From positions 1-64,000 of the forward strand of contig JAIBCG010000002.1 in the NCBI GenBank assembly GCA_019694295.1: 64,000 nt of DNA. Reading direction: 5' to 3'. Positions 36,141-46,248 of this stretch are shown one piece after another. Each line of letters opens with the position of its first letter. Positions within the stretch are counted from its first letter, which is position 1. The translations under genes were made by a program, and so were the position numbers. This DNA is from Saprospiraceae bacterium (lineage in GTDB: Bacteria > Bacteroidota > Bacteroidia > Chitinophagales > Saprospiraceae). The notes under the pieces were generated by a model. That model was not told where the DNA came from, made no database searches, and saw only the letters and a list, made by a program, of their open reading frames with translations.

Positions 36141-39100
36141 ATGAAAACATCAAATAATCAGACTGTCGGAATTGGGTCCAGTAATTGTAAAGAAGGAGGA
36201 TTTGTTTCAGCTAAAATTACCAAAAATATTTTTTTGGTTGCACGTTTTTTTCTGTCAGCATTGTTCCTCATTTGTATCCAGACAGCTGTTTATAGCCAGA
36301 ATCAATTAAAAATAAATGTACAGGTACAGCCACCATACAGCCCTTTTTTGAATGATTATCTTGGGTTGAAGGACAAAACTGTACTTACTGTTACGAACAC
36401 AACCAGTCAGACCATTCAGTATTATCTCAAAGTTTCGCTTACCAACAACGATAATTTTTCGGCAAAAACCAAGGATGACTACAAACCTGCCACACCTATG
36501 ACCATCCAAGGCGGACAAACAGTTATGATTCAGGCAAGCTCATCTGCCGGTAGCTCATTTAGTGAAGAAAATATTGAAGTGGACTATGGAGATTATACCC
36601 TGAGTGATGTATTGAGAGATGGTGTGTTGCCGGATGGCAAATACAATCTGTGTGTTACAGCTTTTGATTACACTAATGACCAACAAATAAGCAGTAGTGC
36701 CACCGGATGTAAATTAATTAACATCTCATACCTCAATGCACCTCGAATACTGGCATGTGACAATAAATCATTTACACAAACAATGCCTCAGAATATCAAT
36801 CTTAGTTGGTCGCCGGTGACGGGAAATAATCAAAACAAACAGATATTGTATGATTTATACATAGCACCTATAACCGAGGCGGATAATCCACAAGACATCA
36901 TCGAAACGGGAATAGCTACCGGTTCACCAAATCTGATAAAAGTGTCAGGTATCGTGGTTAATGCTTATACTTATTCTGTCAATAAGCCAGCATTGACCAT
37001 TGGCAAATATGCCTGGGCAGTTAAAGCCGCAGTTGCTGATAAATCATTGCCAATAGAAAACGACGGGCTGAGTAATGTCTGCACTTTTGATTACAAACCA
37101 ATGGAAATGAAGTTTAATAATGTGCAGATGAATGTAGGACCTGAATGCAAATGTAAGTCTCAATTACCTAATGGGCTCGACCCCATACAAGGGTCGCCGG
37201 CAGTAGGGCAGATTGTCAATTCCGGTTTTTTGAAAGTGACTTTGACAGCAGTTAGCAAGAGTGACAATGGATATACAGGGACAGGTACAGTACCTTTGCC
37301 TATCCTCAACAATGGTATTGTAAAAGTAAATGTTAGCTTTACAAATATAGATATTAAAAAATCAGGCAACGAATATTACCAAACTTCAGGGATAATAGAA
37401 GCAGTGATGGACGAGAAGGCATCGTTTTTGCCAAAATTTAATCCTATTGATCCGGGAAGTCTAAACCTTGACCCACAACAGATGCAGTCATTGTCATCTT
37501 TTTTTGAAAATTACTCTAATCAACTGATCTCAAAGATTAAAAACTATCCAAATACAATTGCTTACAATTTGCCGATAGGCCTCGATGAAAAAGCCATGAA
37601 TATTGCAATAACAGGCTTGACATTGGCACCCGAGCAGTCTTATTTTGATGCGGTATCAGTATTGGATATTATTGATGGTAATACGAAGGTAGCACTTATA
37701 GGCCAAGGCATCTGTATTGATGCCGGTAGTTTCTGCGGCAATGCAACACTTTCATTGATGGAAGACTTCAATGTACCTAGTATAGGTATAAGCCTGAAAG
37801 GAAATGGTAAAAATGACGGCACATCTATCTCTTTCGATAAAGATGGCTTCAAGAACCTACATATTGCAGCTACCTATACCTTCCCTGACAATAGCCTGGT
37901 AGAAGTAGCAAGCCAAAAACCGGCCGCAGTGACGCTTACATCCGATACCGATTCGGGTTGGAGCGACTGGCTTGCCGAAGTAAAGTTTTCTGAATTTTAT
38001 ATGGCTGGTTTTCCGGATGTTACATTTGGCCCGGATGCTAATGGTACAAAGATAATGTACGACCACAGTGATAAGAGAAATCCGGCGGACATTCCGAGTC
38101 CATATACAAGTGAAGATAATGCCGATGCACCTATTAATACAAATCAGCCTACTTGGCGAGGATTCTACATTCCTTCAGTTGCTATAAAATTGCCACCATC
38201 TCTCACCAATGTCAATGGTAATCCTCTCGTGGTGAAAGCAGAAAAATTGATTTTTGATGGAGGGCTTTCGGGTAATGTTTCAGTTAACAATATTATGAGT
38301 ATCAATGATGGCTCACTAGATGGCTGGTACTATTCCATTGATCAGTTTCAAATTAATTTCTGGAAAAACACCTTTAAGAGTAGCAGTCTGAGTGGCAAAA
38401 TCGTGCTACCGATATCAAGAAAATACGATGATACAAGTAATCAACTTGATTATACCTGTACATTGTCCAAGCCGGCCAACAGTTCATTAAACTATAATTT
38501 TGTGATATCGCCCAAAGATAATATTGCCTTTAATGTATTGTGGGCAAATTGCAAATTCAAGCCGGGCACTAATATTCAGATAACTAAAACAAACGATGGC
38601 AAATTCGTAGCAATGGCCACTTTAAATGGTCAAATGACAATTACATCTAAGATAGATAATCTACCAGATGTCAACATAGCGGACGTTAAGTTTGAGAATT
38701 TGAGATTTCAGAGTCAGAAACCGTATTTTACACCTGGCCAGATAGATGCATGCCTGTTTTCAACAGCTTCGCCGCAGCATTCTATAGCCGGGTTCAGTAT
38801 TAACTTTGACCCTACACCTGGCAAAGGAATATCACTGTATTCGAATGCCAATAATGGTGTACAGCTTGGGCTAAAATTTAACGCCCAGCTCAAGCTAGTA
38901 AAAGATGTTGATTTTGTGCCAAAGGCAGATGTGTCGTTTAATATTTTCGGTAATCTTAAGATGAATGGCACCAGACCGGAATGGGATGGGGTAGGGGCTA
39001 ATATTTCTAAGATTAAGTTTGAAGCCGGTGCTAAAATCGGACCCCTTGGAATCATTGGTGAGATCGCATATTTTAACGACAACAACGGAAGTTATGGATT

Positions 39101-42100
39101 TATGGGTGGCCTCACAATGGATGCTGCCGGTGTAGTGACCATAGGCGCCAAGGCCCAATTTGGCTATTCTGCCAATGAAGGTGGCTTCAATTACTTTTTT
39201 ATCGATGGCATGGTTGACTTCAAGTCAAATGGGATACCCATGGGGCCGGCTTTGGCTATCTATGGTTTTGGAGGAGGCGCTTTTTACAATATGACCATAC
39301 CGCAAGTCAATATGAATGGGGCAAACATCACAGGTTCTCCAGCTTATGTATTTGATCCCAACGACCCACAAGCAGGTGTGTCTATGTCGGGTATTGTATA
39401 TACTCCAAAAAAGGGATTGTTTTCAGTGAAGGCAGCAGTCTTATTTGGCTTGACAGCACGCAATGTACTGGATGCTGACGGAAGTGTCACCATGAATTTT
39501 AACACTAACACCGGAAGTGTTCTGAGTATTGATTTTCAGGCCACCGGCCGATTTATTACAAAGGCCGACGACCCAATACCGATAAAAAATACAGAGTGTA
39601 TGGGCAAATTAACCATATACATGCAGTTGAATTTTGACGAAGCGTCAATTTTATTCCATGCCGACATTAAGGCAGGTGTTCCTACACATACGGATATAAA
39701 CTTATTCTATATTGATGCCGGGATCGATTTCTATGCAGGTCGTTCGGGGTGGTTTGTACATGTAGGCACACCATGGAAAGACGGAAACCTTAAGGGTGGT
39801 ACCCCGATTACACTTACTGTATTTAATAAGCTCAAGTTTTTATCATACTTCGAATGTGGTACTGGTTCAGGTAAAATATTCTATAAGAACACGATAGTAA
39901 GTGGTGTGAATGCTGTTGATCCAATGCCGCCGATACCCAATTATATTTATGATATAATTAATAACAATAACAGATCAGGTGAAAACGGAAATATAGATAA
40001 CTCTGTCAATAGCTTTAGTTTTTCGAAGAATGATTTAAAAGGAGGCCTGGCTTTTGGTGCAAACTTTAGTACTGAAATAAATGTAAACTTTCTGTTATTC
40101 TACCTTGAAGCAAAATTTATGGTTGGGTTCGACCTTGCATTTTATGAATTGCAAAAAGGCGCTATGTGCGTAAATGAAAAGAACGAAAAAATGTTTAAAG
40201 GCGTTAATGGCTTCTATGCAATGGGGCAGGCATATTTTGGTGCAAGCATTGATGTAGGTATTGATATCGACTTATTCTTCTTTTCAGGTAAAATAAGTAT
40301 CATCTCGGCAGGAGTGGCTGCTTATGTCCAGTTTGGAGCTCCTAGCCCATCTTTTGCTACAGGTGCCATTGGCGGACGTTATAGCCTGCTCGGTGGTTTG
40401 ATTGAAGGCCATTTCGGTGTAAAATTCTTCTGGGGTGAAAAATGCTATGAGATTGAAGACGAATCGATTGACTTGATAGCTGAGGTGAATCCTACCGCAG
40501 ATTTTGACAAAGAACATTACCAAACACCGGTAAAAGCCTCGCAGTTGCAGCCTGTCAATCTAGATCCGTATGTGGTTTTTAATTTTGAAATAGACCGTAC
40601 CTTCCTAATCATTGCCAATGTTGATGAAAAAGACCCAGACAATCCGGGTGCTACTTATCGCCAATACAGATATTATCATATATTGCCGGAAGATATAAGT
40701 ATCAATGTATCAGGTGGGCTGATAGAACAAAATGGTGTACCTCTACCTAAGCCTTTGTCAATAAATGACTTTAAAGTAAGTAATGACCATTTTGTGCTTA
40801 AGCTAAAAGAACCCGTAATGTTTAGAAAGGAAACGGATTTTGTTTTTGACATAAAGCTGCCGGTTAGAATTTTTAATCTGAGAGAACGCTCAAAACAACA
40901 AGCCGCTACTTCACAAGGCTACAAAACCGATGCAGAACTCGCAGGAGTTAACAATTTCGTCCGTAATCAATGGGACCTGGCAACAGATGCAAACCTTCAG
41001 AAATATTACGACCAAAGACACGTGCAATTTACAACAGATTGTGGCATCAAATACCTAGAACAATCCTGGATAACGGACATTGATCCCTTGCATCGTTCGC
41101 AAAATAACCCTGCAGGGTACAGTGCGGCATTTAATGAGAAAAATTTGAGAAAGGGAACTTACTTCACGCCTACATATACATATTCTATCAACAAGCCTTA
41201 TGCTCAGCAATTAATATCCAATACGAGCAAAAATAATGTAAAATTGTCATTGGAGCATCCTGAGATAAACCTTAGCCTCGACAATGGTTATTTATCCAAT
41301 GACTTTCTGTGTATCCCACCCGATTTTGTAAATAATTCTGACATAACGCTCAAAATATCTACATTCGAAAAGCGGAATTCCGGCAACACATTCAAATCGT
41401 ACTTGGTGGATGCAGTAGTATCTGCCGATAAACGCAGTATAACTGCAAATCTTGATAAGGATTTTCCAAAGAATAGTTTTGTCATCGTCCAGATGGTACT
41501 CAAAAAACGTACAAACCCGAATAGTAACAATAGACCGGAGTCATCACTTGTGACAAAAAAACTTATAACCAACAATGAGGCAAATGTGTGCACAACCATC
41601 ATGACCAGGACTGCCAACCTCGATGCGAAGTTGAAATCCGCCAGCGAACTTGAGTTATTTAAGTGGTATTTTACAACGGGTAGTTATACCAGTTACCCTG
41701 ATAAAATGGCGGATATGGATATAAAAGTAGATACTGTCACGACAAGGTATAATTTGATAGGCGGAAACAAGGGAATGGTGGCCTCTGCTTCGTTTGAAGC
41801 TGTGGTTTCAACTTATCAATTCAAAGGCAATGAAAAATTTGATTTTCATGATGTGTACGATTATAATCTGAATCAGGTACTGACAGATGGAATCTCGAAG
41901 CCGTTCCCGAAAAAACTGGCCGATGGATATCTGGGATTTGCATTTGACAATGCCTCGCAGACTTTGGTAGATGATTTCCTAAGAACCTACTTTGATAATG
42001 AAATGGTTATGAAACAATTTTTAAAATTGTACCCTGATGATTATTTGCACGATACACCTACGGGTCAGGGCGGCCATGTGAAATTGATGAATCTGTTCAT

Positions 42101-42488
42101 CACACAAAGAATGAAGGATTTGACGAGATGGGAAAATGTAACTAAGGTAGGTGCTGTATTGCCTCCTCTTGATTATCTCCCATCCGAATTGCTTTATAAA
42201 GGTGCAGACTTCACGGGTATGGATATGGGTCAGCTTAATATTAAAAAACAAATCTTATTTTCTGTTTCAAAAAATTCTAGAATCAAAAGTAATCTTGGGG
42301 GACATACTAAGATCATTCCTGCTCATATTATTGGATTAAATGATATTCCGAATTTTAAGCCCGGCAATGGTCCTGTAATATTCCAGGCCTTCATGGCAGA
42401 TATGATGCAAGATTTTAACAATAATATTCTTTCGAAAGTTGCAGGTGCTTTTAACCCGATGATTTTAAACAATAAACAATCCAGATAA
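36141..42488 (+). CDS. giant exported protein with an N-terminal TANFOR-like domain
   Basis: Protein of 2,115 residues. The start at 36141 was chosen over an upstream ATG inside the previous gene, because it gives a signal peptide (hydrophobic core at about 32-47, ending YSQN) after a long polar N-region. Residues about 54-130 resemble the TANFOR domain of Bacteroidota (VQPPYSPFLNDYLG, then tension-type beta strands and GGQTVMIQA). The remainder is a very long series of beta-rich, low-Cys stretches with no T9SS sorting domain or lipobox. Coupled by 1-nt spacers to the barrel gene before and the FnIII gene after. Location (periplasm or surface) and partners are inferred. Confidence 0.75.
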   Translation: MKTSNNQTVGIGSSNCKEGGFVSAKITKNIFLVARFFLSALFLICIQTAVYSQNQLKINVQVQPPYSPFLNDYLGLKDKTVLTVTNTTSQTIQYYLKVSLTNNDNFSAKTKDDYKPATPMTIQGGQTVMIQASSSAGSSFSEENIEVDYGDYTLSDVLRDGVLPDGKYNLCVTAFDYTNDQQISSSATGCKLINISYLNAPRILACDNKSFTQTMPQNINLSWSPVTGNNQNKQILYDLYIAPITEADNPQDIIETGIATGSPNLIKVSGIVVNAYTYSVNKPALTIGKYAWAVKAAVADKSLPIENDGLSNVCTFDYKPMEMKFNNVQMNVGPECKCKSQLPNGLDPIQGSPAVGQIVNSGFLKVTLTAVSKSDNGYTGTGTVPLPILNNGIVKVNVSFTNIDIKKSGNEYYQTSGIIEAVMDEKASFLPKFNPIDPGSLNLDPQQMQSLSSFFENYSNQLISKIKNYPNTIAYNLPIGLDEKAMNIAITGLTLAPEQSYFDAVSVLDIIDGNTKVALIGQGICIDAGSFCGNATLSLMEDFNVPSIGISLKGNGKNDGTSISFDKDGFKNLHIAATYTFPDNSLVEVASQKPAAVTLTSDTDSGWSDWLAEVKFSEFYMAGFPDVTFGPDANGTKIMYDHSDKRNPADIPSPYTSEDNADAPINTNQPTWRGFYIPSVAIKLPPSLTNVNGNPLVVKAEKLIFDGGLSGNVSVNNIMSINDGSLDGWYYSIDQFQINFWKNTFKSSSLSGKIVLPISRKYDDTSNQLDYTCTLSKPANSSLNYNFVISPKDNIAFNVLWANCKFKPGTNIQITKTNDGKFVAMATLNGQMTITSKIDNLPDVNIADVKFENLRFQSQKPYFTPGQIDACLFSTASPQHSIAGFSINFDPTPGKGISLYSNANNGVQLGLKFNAQLKLVKDVDFVPKADVSFNIFGNLKMNGTRPEWDGVGANISKIKFEAGAKIGPLGIIGEIAYFNDNNGSYGFMGGLTMDAAGVVTIGAKAQFGYSANEGGFNYFFIDGMVDFKSNGIPMGPALAIYGFGGGAFYNMTIPQVNMNGANITGSPAYVFDPNDPQAGVSMSGIVYTPKKGLFSVKAAVLFGLTARNVLDADGSVTMNFNTNTGSVLSIDFQATGRFITKADDPIPIKNTECMGKLTIYMQLNFDEASILFHADIKAGVPTHTDINLFYIDAGIDFYAGRSGWFVHVGTPWKDGNLKGGTPITLTVFNKLKFLSYFECGTGSGKIFYKNTIVSGVNAVDPMPPIPNYIYDIINNNNRSGENGNIDNSVNSFSFSKNDLKGGLAFGANFSTEINVNFLLFYLEAKFMVGFDLAFYELQKGAMCVNEKNEKMFKGVNGFYAMGQAYFGASIDVGIDIDLFFFSGKISIISAGVAAYVQFGAPSPSFATGAIGGRYSLLGGLIEGHFGVKFFWGEKCYEIEDESIDLIAEVNPTADFDKEHYQTPVKASQLQPVNLDPYVVFNFEIDRTFLIIANVDEKDPDNPGATYRQYRYYHILPEDISINVSGGLIEQNGVPLPKPLSINDFKVSNDHFVLKLKEPVMFRKETDFVFDIKLPVRIFNLRERSKQQAATSQGYKTDAELAGVNNFVRNQWDLATDANLQKYYDQRHVQFTTDCGIKYLEQSWITDIDPLHRSQNNPAGYSAAFNEKNLRKGTYFTPTYTYSINKPYAQQLISNTSKNNVKLSLEHPEINLSLDNGYLSNDFLCIPPDFVNNSDITLKISTFEKRNSGNTFKSYLVDAVVSADKRSITANLDKDFPKNSFVIVQMVLKKRTNPNSNNRPESSLVTKKLITNNEANVCTTIMTRTANLDAKLKSASELELFKWYFTTGSYTSYPDKMADMDIKVDTVTTRYNLIGGNKGMVASASFEAVVSTYQFKGNEKFDFHDVYDYNLNQVLTDGISKPFPKKLADGYLGFAFDNASQTLVDDFLRTYFDNEMVMKQFLKLYPDDYLHDTPTGQGGHVKLMNLFITQRMKDLTRWENVTKVGAVLPPLDYLPSELLYKGADFTGMDMGQLNIKKQILFSVSKNSRIKSNLGGHTKIIPAHIIGLNDIPNFKPGNGPVIFQAFMADMMQDFNNNILSKVAGAFNPMILNNKQSR

Positions 42489-42489
42489 G

Positions 42490-44559
42490 ATGAAGAACCT
42501 TAAAATAGTATTCTGTACGATGTTGTTTTTTATAGCAACTCTTTCGTTCGGCCAGCAGGCTGAAGTGCCTAAGATTAGCTTGAAATATGCTATAATGGCC
42601 AAAACATTCAAAGATAGTATAGTGCTGCGCTGGGCACCCGAATCACCAAATGCCCTCCCTGCCCATATTGATGCAGGAGTGTGGGTCGAAAAACTCGTGG
42701 TAAGTGGAAAATTTCCATACAAACTGGGTAAATGGCAAAGAATTACGCCTACACCCATTTTGCCCCAACCACTCGAAGCGTTTAATACCGAAGCTTGTAA
42801 AAAAGACGAATATACCATGCTCGGTGCACAGCTCTTGTATGGCAAACTTCCTTCTATTCCCACACATACAGGGTTCAAAGGGGTGAAAGATCAGACCGAG
42901 ATGCTAACCAACTTATTCTCATTGGCAATGCTCGGGTGTGATTATTCGCCGAAGGCAGCTCAAATGATGGGAATGCGGCAGGTAGTCAAAGTATCTATAG
43001 CTGAAAATGAAAAAATCTTCTTCAGAATTTATTCAGCATTTGATAATCCGATGTTTCAAATAGATACAGGTATGACTTTTACTACCTATGGCGAATGGGG
43101 TGCCCAAACAGCACCAAAATTTCTGACCGCAAAGTCACAGGAAAAAATGGTAGAACTCGTCTGGCCTTGCAACAGGACACTCAACCGTTGGTCGGGCTTT
43201 AATATCGAACGGTCTGGCGATGGAAAAAATTTCACCCGACTCAATAAAAAACCATTTATCATTATGAGTCCAGAACTTGACATTAATATGTATTACAGAG
43301 ATAGTGTAAGCAATTATGTGAAGTATTATTACCGCATTCAGGCATTGGATCCTTTTGGAGATGTCACGGATTTTAGTGAGTCAGTCAGCTGTTATGGTAG
43401 TGATAAAACACCGCCAGGCCGATTAGTACTTGAAGAAAACCATGGTGACGGCAGTGGCATTACATTGAAGTGGCGTTTTGAAAATAATCAACCTGCCGTT
43501 GATTTAGATCATTTTGTTGTGAAGACAGGTCCCGGTGTTGATTACATACATGATACTTTGAAAATTCTGCCCAACTCAGCTGCCTCCTTTGAGTATCCTG
43601 TGAGAGCAAAAGTCAAATCTACCTACTTCGAAGTAGCCGCAGTAGATACAGCCGGCAATTATTCATCGTCCAATCCGGTCAGATATTTTATTCCTGACAC
43701 CGAGCCACCCAAAGCACCTGTTGGGTTCAAAGCAACTATTGACACTGCCGGCATTGTACGATTAAGCTGGCAACTCGACACAACAGATGAGATACAGGGT
43801 TACAGAGTATTCAGAAAGAATGACCCGAAGCACGAATTTACTTGTATGCAGCAAGGATTTTTGAAAGAAACTGTGTTTACAGATACGCTTGCTCTCAATA
43901 CTTTAACCAAAGACATTTATTATGCAGTGGCCACCATTGATATGAGCTATAATATGAGCAAGATGACGGAGACCATCAAGCTAATAAAACCTGATAAAGC
44001 TAAGCCAGTACCTCCACAAATCACTCATTACAAACTGCGTGACAGAAGCGTTACACTACAATGGACCCAAAGCCCAAGTGATGATGTCGATTATTACCAA
44101 TTGTATCGAACAGACGAGAAAGGTAGTACAGTGTTGGTTGCTAAAAACCTGAGAGCCGACCAATTGGAATATACGGATTCAGCCCTGACTGCCAAAGCCA
44201 GATATACGTATTATCTCAATTCAACAGACAAGTCAGGTCTTACATCTGAAAACTCGTTCCCACTGGATATTCTTGCATATACCAATAACCCCGGAAAAAT
44301 AATTGCCCTCACATGGTTATCAGAGAAAGAAAAATTTGGATTCAAATGGACAGACCCAAACCCTAAAGCCGCCTTTTATATCATTTACAAAGATACCGGC
44401 AGTGGCCTGCAACAGTACAAAAGTATCGACTCGGATCAAAGCAAATTCACTGAAGAAACCAATAAACAAACTAAGGTTAGGTTCGGCCTACAGGCAGTTT
44501 ATCAAAATCAGCAAAAGTCAGGCATTTATTCACTCGAATGGTATAAACCTGAACATTGA
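42490..44559 (+). CDS. exported protein with fibronectin type III-like domains
   Basis: Protein of 689 residues. A signal peptide covers about residues 1-21 (ending TLSFGQQ). The N-terminal 220 residues have no recognisable domain. From about residue 220 there are about four FnIII-like units, with strand pairs such as VELVWPCN, ITLKWRFENN, VRLSWQLDTTD and VTLQWTQSPSDD, spaced some 90-100 residues apart. No T9SS C-terminal domain, lipobox or membrane anchor is visible. It begins one base after the stop of the 2,115-residue protein and so is expected to be made with it. Possibly a structural or recognition subunit. Confidence 0.78.
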   Translation: MKNLKIVFCTMLFFIATLSFGQQAEVPKISLKYAIMAKTFKDSIVLRWAPESPNALPAHIDAGVWVEKLVVSGKFPYKLGKWQRITPTPILPQPLEAFNTEACKKDEYTMLGAQLLYGKLPSIPTHTGFKGVKDQTEMLTNLFSLAMLGCDYSPKAAQMMGMRQVVKVSIAENEKIFFRIYSAFDNPMFQIDTGMTFTTYGEWGAQTAPKFLTAKSQEKMVELVWPCNRTLNRWSGFNIERSGDGKNFTRLNKKPFIIMSPELDINMYYRDSVSNYVKYYYRIQALDPFGDVTDFSESVSCYGSDKTPPGRLVLEENHGDGSGITLKWRFENNQPAVDLDHFVVKTGPGVDYIHDTLKILPNSAASFEYPVRAKVKSTYFEVAAVDTAGNYSSSNPVRYFIPDTEPPKAPVGFKATIDTAGIVRLSWQLDTTDEIQGYRVFRKNDPKHEFTCMQQGFLKETVFTDTLALNTLTKDIYYAVATIDMSYNMSKMTETIKLIKPDKAKPVPPQITHYKLRDRSVTLQWTQSPSDDVDYYQLYRTDEKGSTVLVAKNLRADQLEYTDSALTAKARYTYYLNSTDKSGLTSENSFPLDILAYTNNPGKIIALTWLSEKEKFGFKWTDPNPKAAFYIIYKDTGSGLQQYKSIDSDQSKFTEETNKQTKVRFGLQAVYQNQQKSGIYSLEWYKPEH

Positions 44560-44591
44560 ATAATATTAATTAATATTTTAAATATCGAATT

Positions 44592-45917
44592 ATGAAAAAT
44601 GTATTATTGTTTTGCGCCTTGTGTCTTCTACACCCATCAATATTCTCACAGCAGATATTTTTCGAGGATTTTGATACGTACACCTTGGGTCCTATAGGTG
44701 ATCAAAATCCAGAATGGGTTAATCTTTCGAATGCTCAGGTAAATGTTAAAATTGATGGGGGCAATTTTGTAAATTGCTCAGGCTCTGATAATCAAAATGC
44801 GTATCTGAGTTTTGAATCAGCTGACTTTGAAGAGTGCAAAAGAATAGTTTCTACTAGCTATTCTAATTTTGTCCTTGACATGAAGGCTACTTTGAATTCA
44901 GGTATTAGCGTAAAAATTGTGGATACAGACGATTTTGCTTTCGAATACCTTTATGAGTTTGACGGTTCTGGGAACTTTGAATTTGCATTCATACTAGATT
45001 TTGTATATCACCAGATTCAGGTAATCAGGAATGGAGTAACAGTAAAAACAGATAACTTACCCGCTGGTTTTAACTCTATTGATGAGATTCACTTTAATAA
45101 TTCCACCGGCAAATTTAAACTAGGCTGTGTTGAACTGTCTGATGTCACAGATGTAGATGGTGATGGTTATCTGGCATCAAATGACTGTGATGACAATGAT
45201 GCCAACATCAATCCTGGTAAGGCAGAAATAGCCTACAATGGCAAAGATGACGACTGCAATCCTGCCACACTCGACGATGACCTCGATCAGGACGGCTACC
45301 CAAAGGCAACCGACTGCAACGATGACGATGCCGACATCAACCCTGGTAAGGCAGAAATAGCCTACAATGGCAAAGATGACGACTGCAATCCTGCCACACT
45401 CGACGATGACCTCGACCAGGACGGTTACCCAAAGGCAACCGACTGCAACGATGACGATGCCGACATCAACCCTGGTAAGGCAGAAATAGACTACAATGGC
45501 AAAGATGACGACTGCAATCCTGCCACACTCGACGATGACCTCGACCAGGACGGTTACCCAAAGGCAACCGACTGCAACGATGACGATGCTAATATCAACC
45601 CCGGAGCAGCAGAAATACCCGGAAATAGCATTGATGAAAATTGTGACGGAATATTATTGGCAGAGTTTCATCAGAGTACCAAACTTTTTGTAGAATTAAT
45701 CCCAAACCCGACCAGAGATTACCTTGAAATAAAATCCAGTTCAAAAATTGATTATGTTAAAATTTATAACATTGCCGGGTCAGAGGTGAGTTCTTACAAA
45801 ATAAATGAATCAAACATAATTTATCTAAAAGATATAAGAGAGGGCATCTATTTCATACATGCATTTTCATCCGAATCTAGTGGATCTTATATTGGAAAAT
45901 TTGTTGTAAATTATTGA
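44592..45917 (+). CDS. secreted T9SS protein with metal-binding-motif repeats
   Basis: Protein of 441 residues. A signal peptide covers about residues 1-19 (ending PSIFSQQ). A beta-sandwich of about 170 residues follows, then a run of acidic repeats of the MopE/putative metal-binding type: DVDGDGYLASNDCDDNDANI first, then 43-residue units with DQDGYPKATDCNDDDADI and NGKDDDCNP. Each carries paired Asp and Cys residues expected to bind calcium and form disulfides. The end is a T9SS sorting domain (LIPNPTRDYLEIKSS, from about residue 370). It starts 32 bp after the FnIII gene and could be in the same transcript. Confidence 0.88.
   Translation: MKNVLLFCALCLLHPSIFSQQIFFEDFDTYTLGPIGDQNPEWVNLSNAQVNVKIDGGNFVNCSGSDNQNAYLSFESADFEECKRIVSTSYSNFVLDMKATLNSGISVKIVDTDDFAFEYLYEFDGSGNFEFAFILDFVYHQIQVIRNGVTVKTDNLPAGFNSIDEIHFNNSTGKFKLGCVELSDVTDVDGDGYLASNDCDDNDANINPGKAEIAYNGKDDDCNPATLDDDLDQDGYPKATDCNDDDADINPGKAEIAYNGKDDDCNPATLDDDLDQDGYPKATDCNDDDADINPGKAEIDYNGKDDDCNPATLDDDLDQDGYPKATDCNDDDANINPGAAEIPGNSIDENCDGILLAEFHQSTKLFVELIPNPTRDYLEIKSSSKIDYVKIYNIAGSEVSSYKINESNIIYLKDIREGIYFIHAFSSESSGSYIGKFVVNY
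45216..45602 (+). repeat. three tandem 129-bp coding repeats
   Basis: Units start at 45216, 45345 and 45474, exactly 129 bp (43 residues) apart, and a shortened, diverged fourth begins at 45603. Units 1 and 2 differ at two of 129 bases; unit 3 differs at a few, mainly at its end. The repeats look richer in G and C than the flanking gene. They are within the T9SS protein gene and encode the acidic metal-binding motif. A diverged precursor unit lies before 45216. Confidence 0.9.
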
Positions 45918-45936
45918 GTAAGTAAAGTATAAACAA

Positions 45937-46102
45937 TTAAACCAAAATAATGCATTTGGAATTGTTAGCGAAAACAATTTACTACGAAAAATTGGTCTGC
46001 ACTTCAACAAAGCATAGTGACCCTGGTTTTGGAGCTTTTGAAATGGATTTGAAGTAATAATTATTTTCAATATATAGTAAATTACGGTATTCGAGTTAAA
46101 CT
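45937..46102. repeat. dispersed palindromic intergenic element, copy C
   Basis: About 166 bp, beginning TTAAACC (45937) and ending TTAAACT (46096-46102). The 3' arm from 46033 (GAGCTTTTGAAATGGATTTG onward, about 40 nt) differs from copy B at only three positions. The inverted-arm pairing is weaker than in copy A. It lies between the T9SS gene and a strong terminator, in the 331-bp spacer (45918-46248) before the sensor gene. Confidence 0.6.
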
Positions 46103-46136
46103 ACAAAACTTTTTCGTTAGTATAAATGTGTTTCTA

Positions 46137-46186
46137 AGTGCTGTCTTTTTGATATTTAAATTTGATATTAGACGGCACTTTTTTTA
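46137..46186 (+). terminator. strong intrinsic terminator
   Basis: AGTGCTGTCT (46137-46146) pairs with AGACGGCACT (46170-46179), nine Watson-Crick pairs and one wobble, and is followed by a T-run. The loop is AT-rich. It lies 220 bp after the T9SS gene stop, behind repeat copy C, so the element may be transcribed as part of that 3' end. Confidence 0.78.
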
Positions 46187-46236
46187 TTAAGATTAATACA
46201 TTAACATTGTATCTGAAATTTTATGTAAATATAATG

Positions 46237-46244
46237 TATGTTTG
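46237..46244 (+). promoter_or_regulatory. -7 promoter box for the sensor kinase gene
   Basis: TATGTTTG is an exact TAnnTTTG match. It ends 4 bp before the TTG at 46249 and 13 bp before an alternative TTG at 46258, so the mRNA would have almost no leader. Confidence 0.42.
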
Positions 46245-46248
46245 AGAA

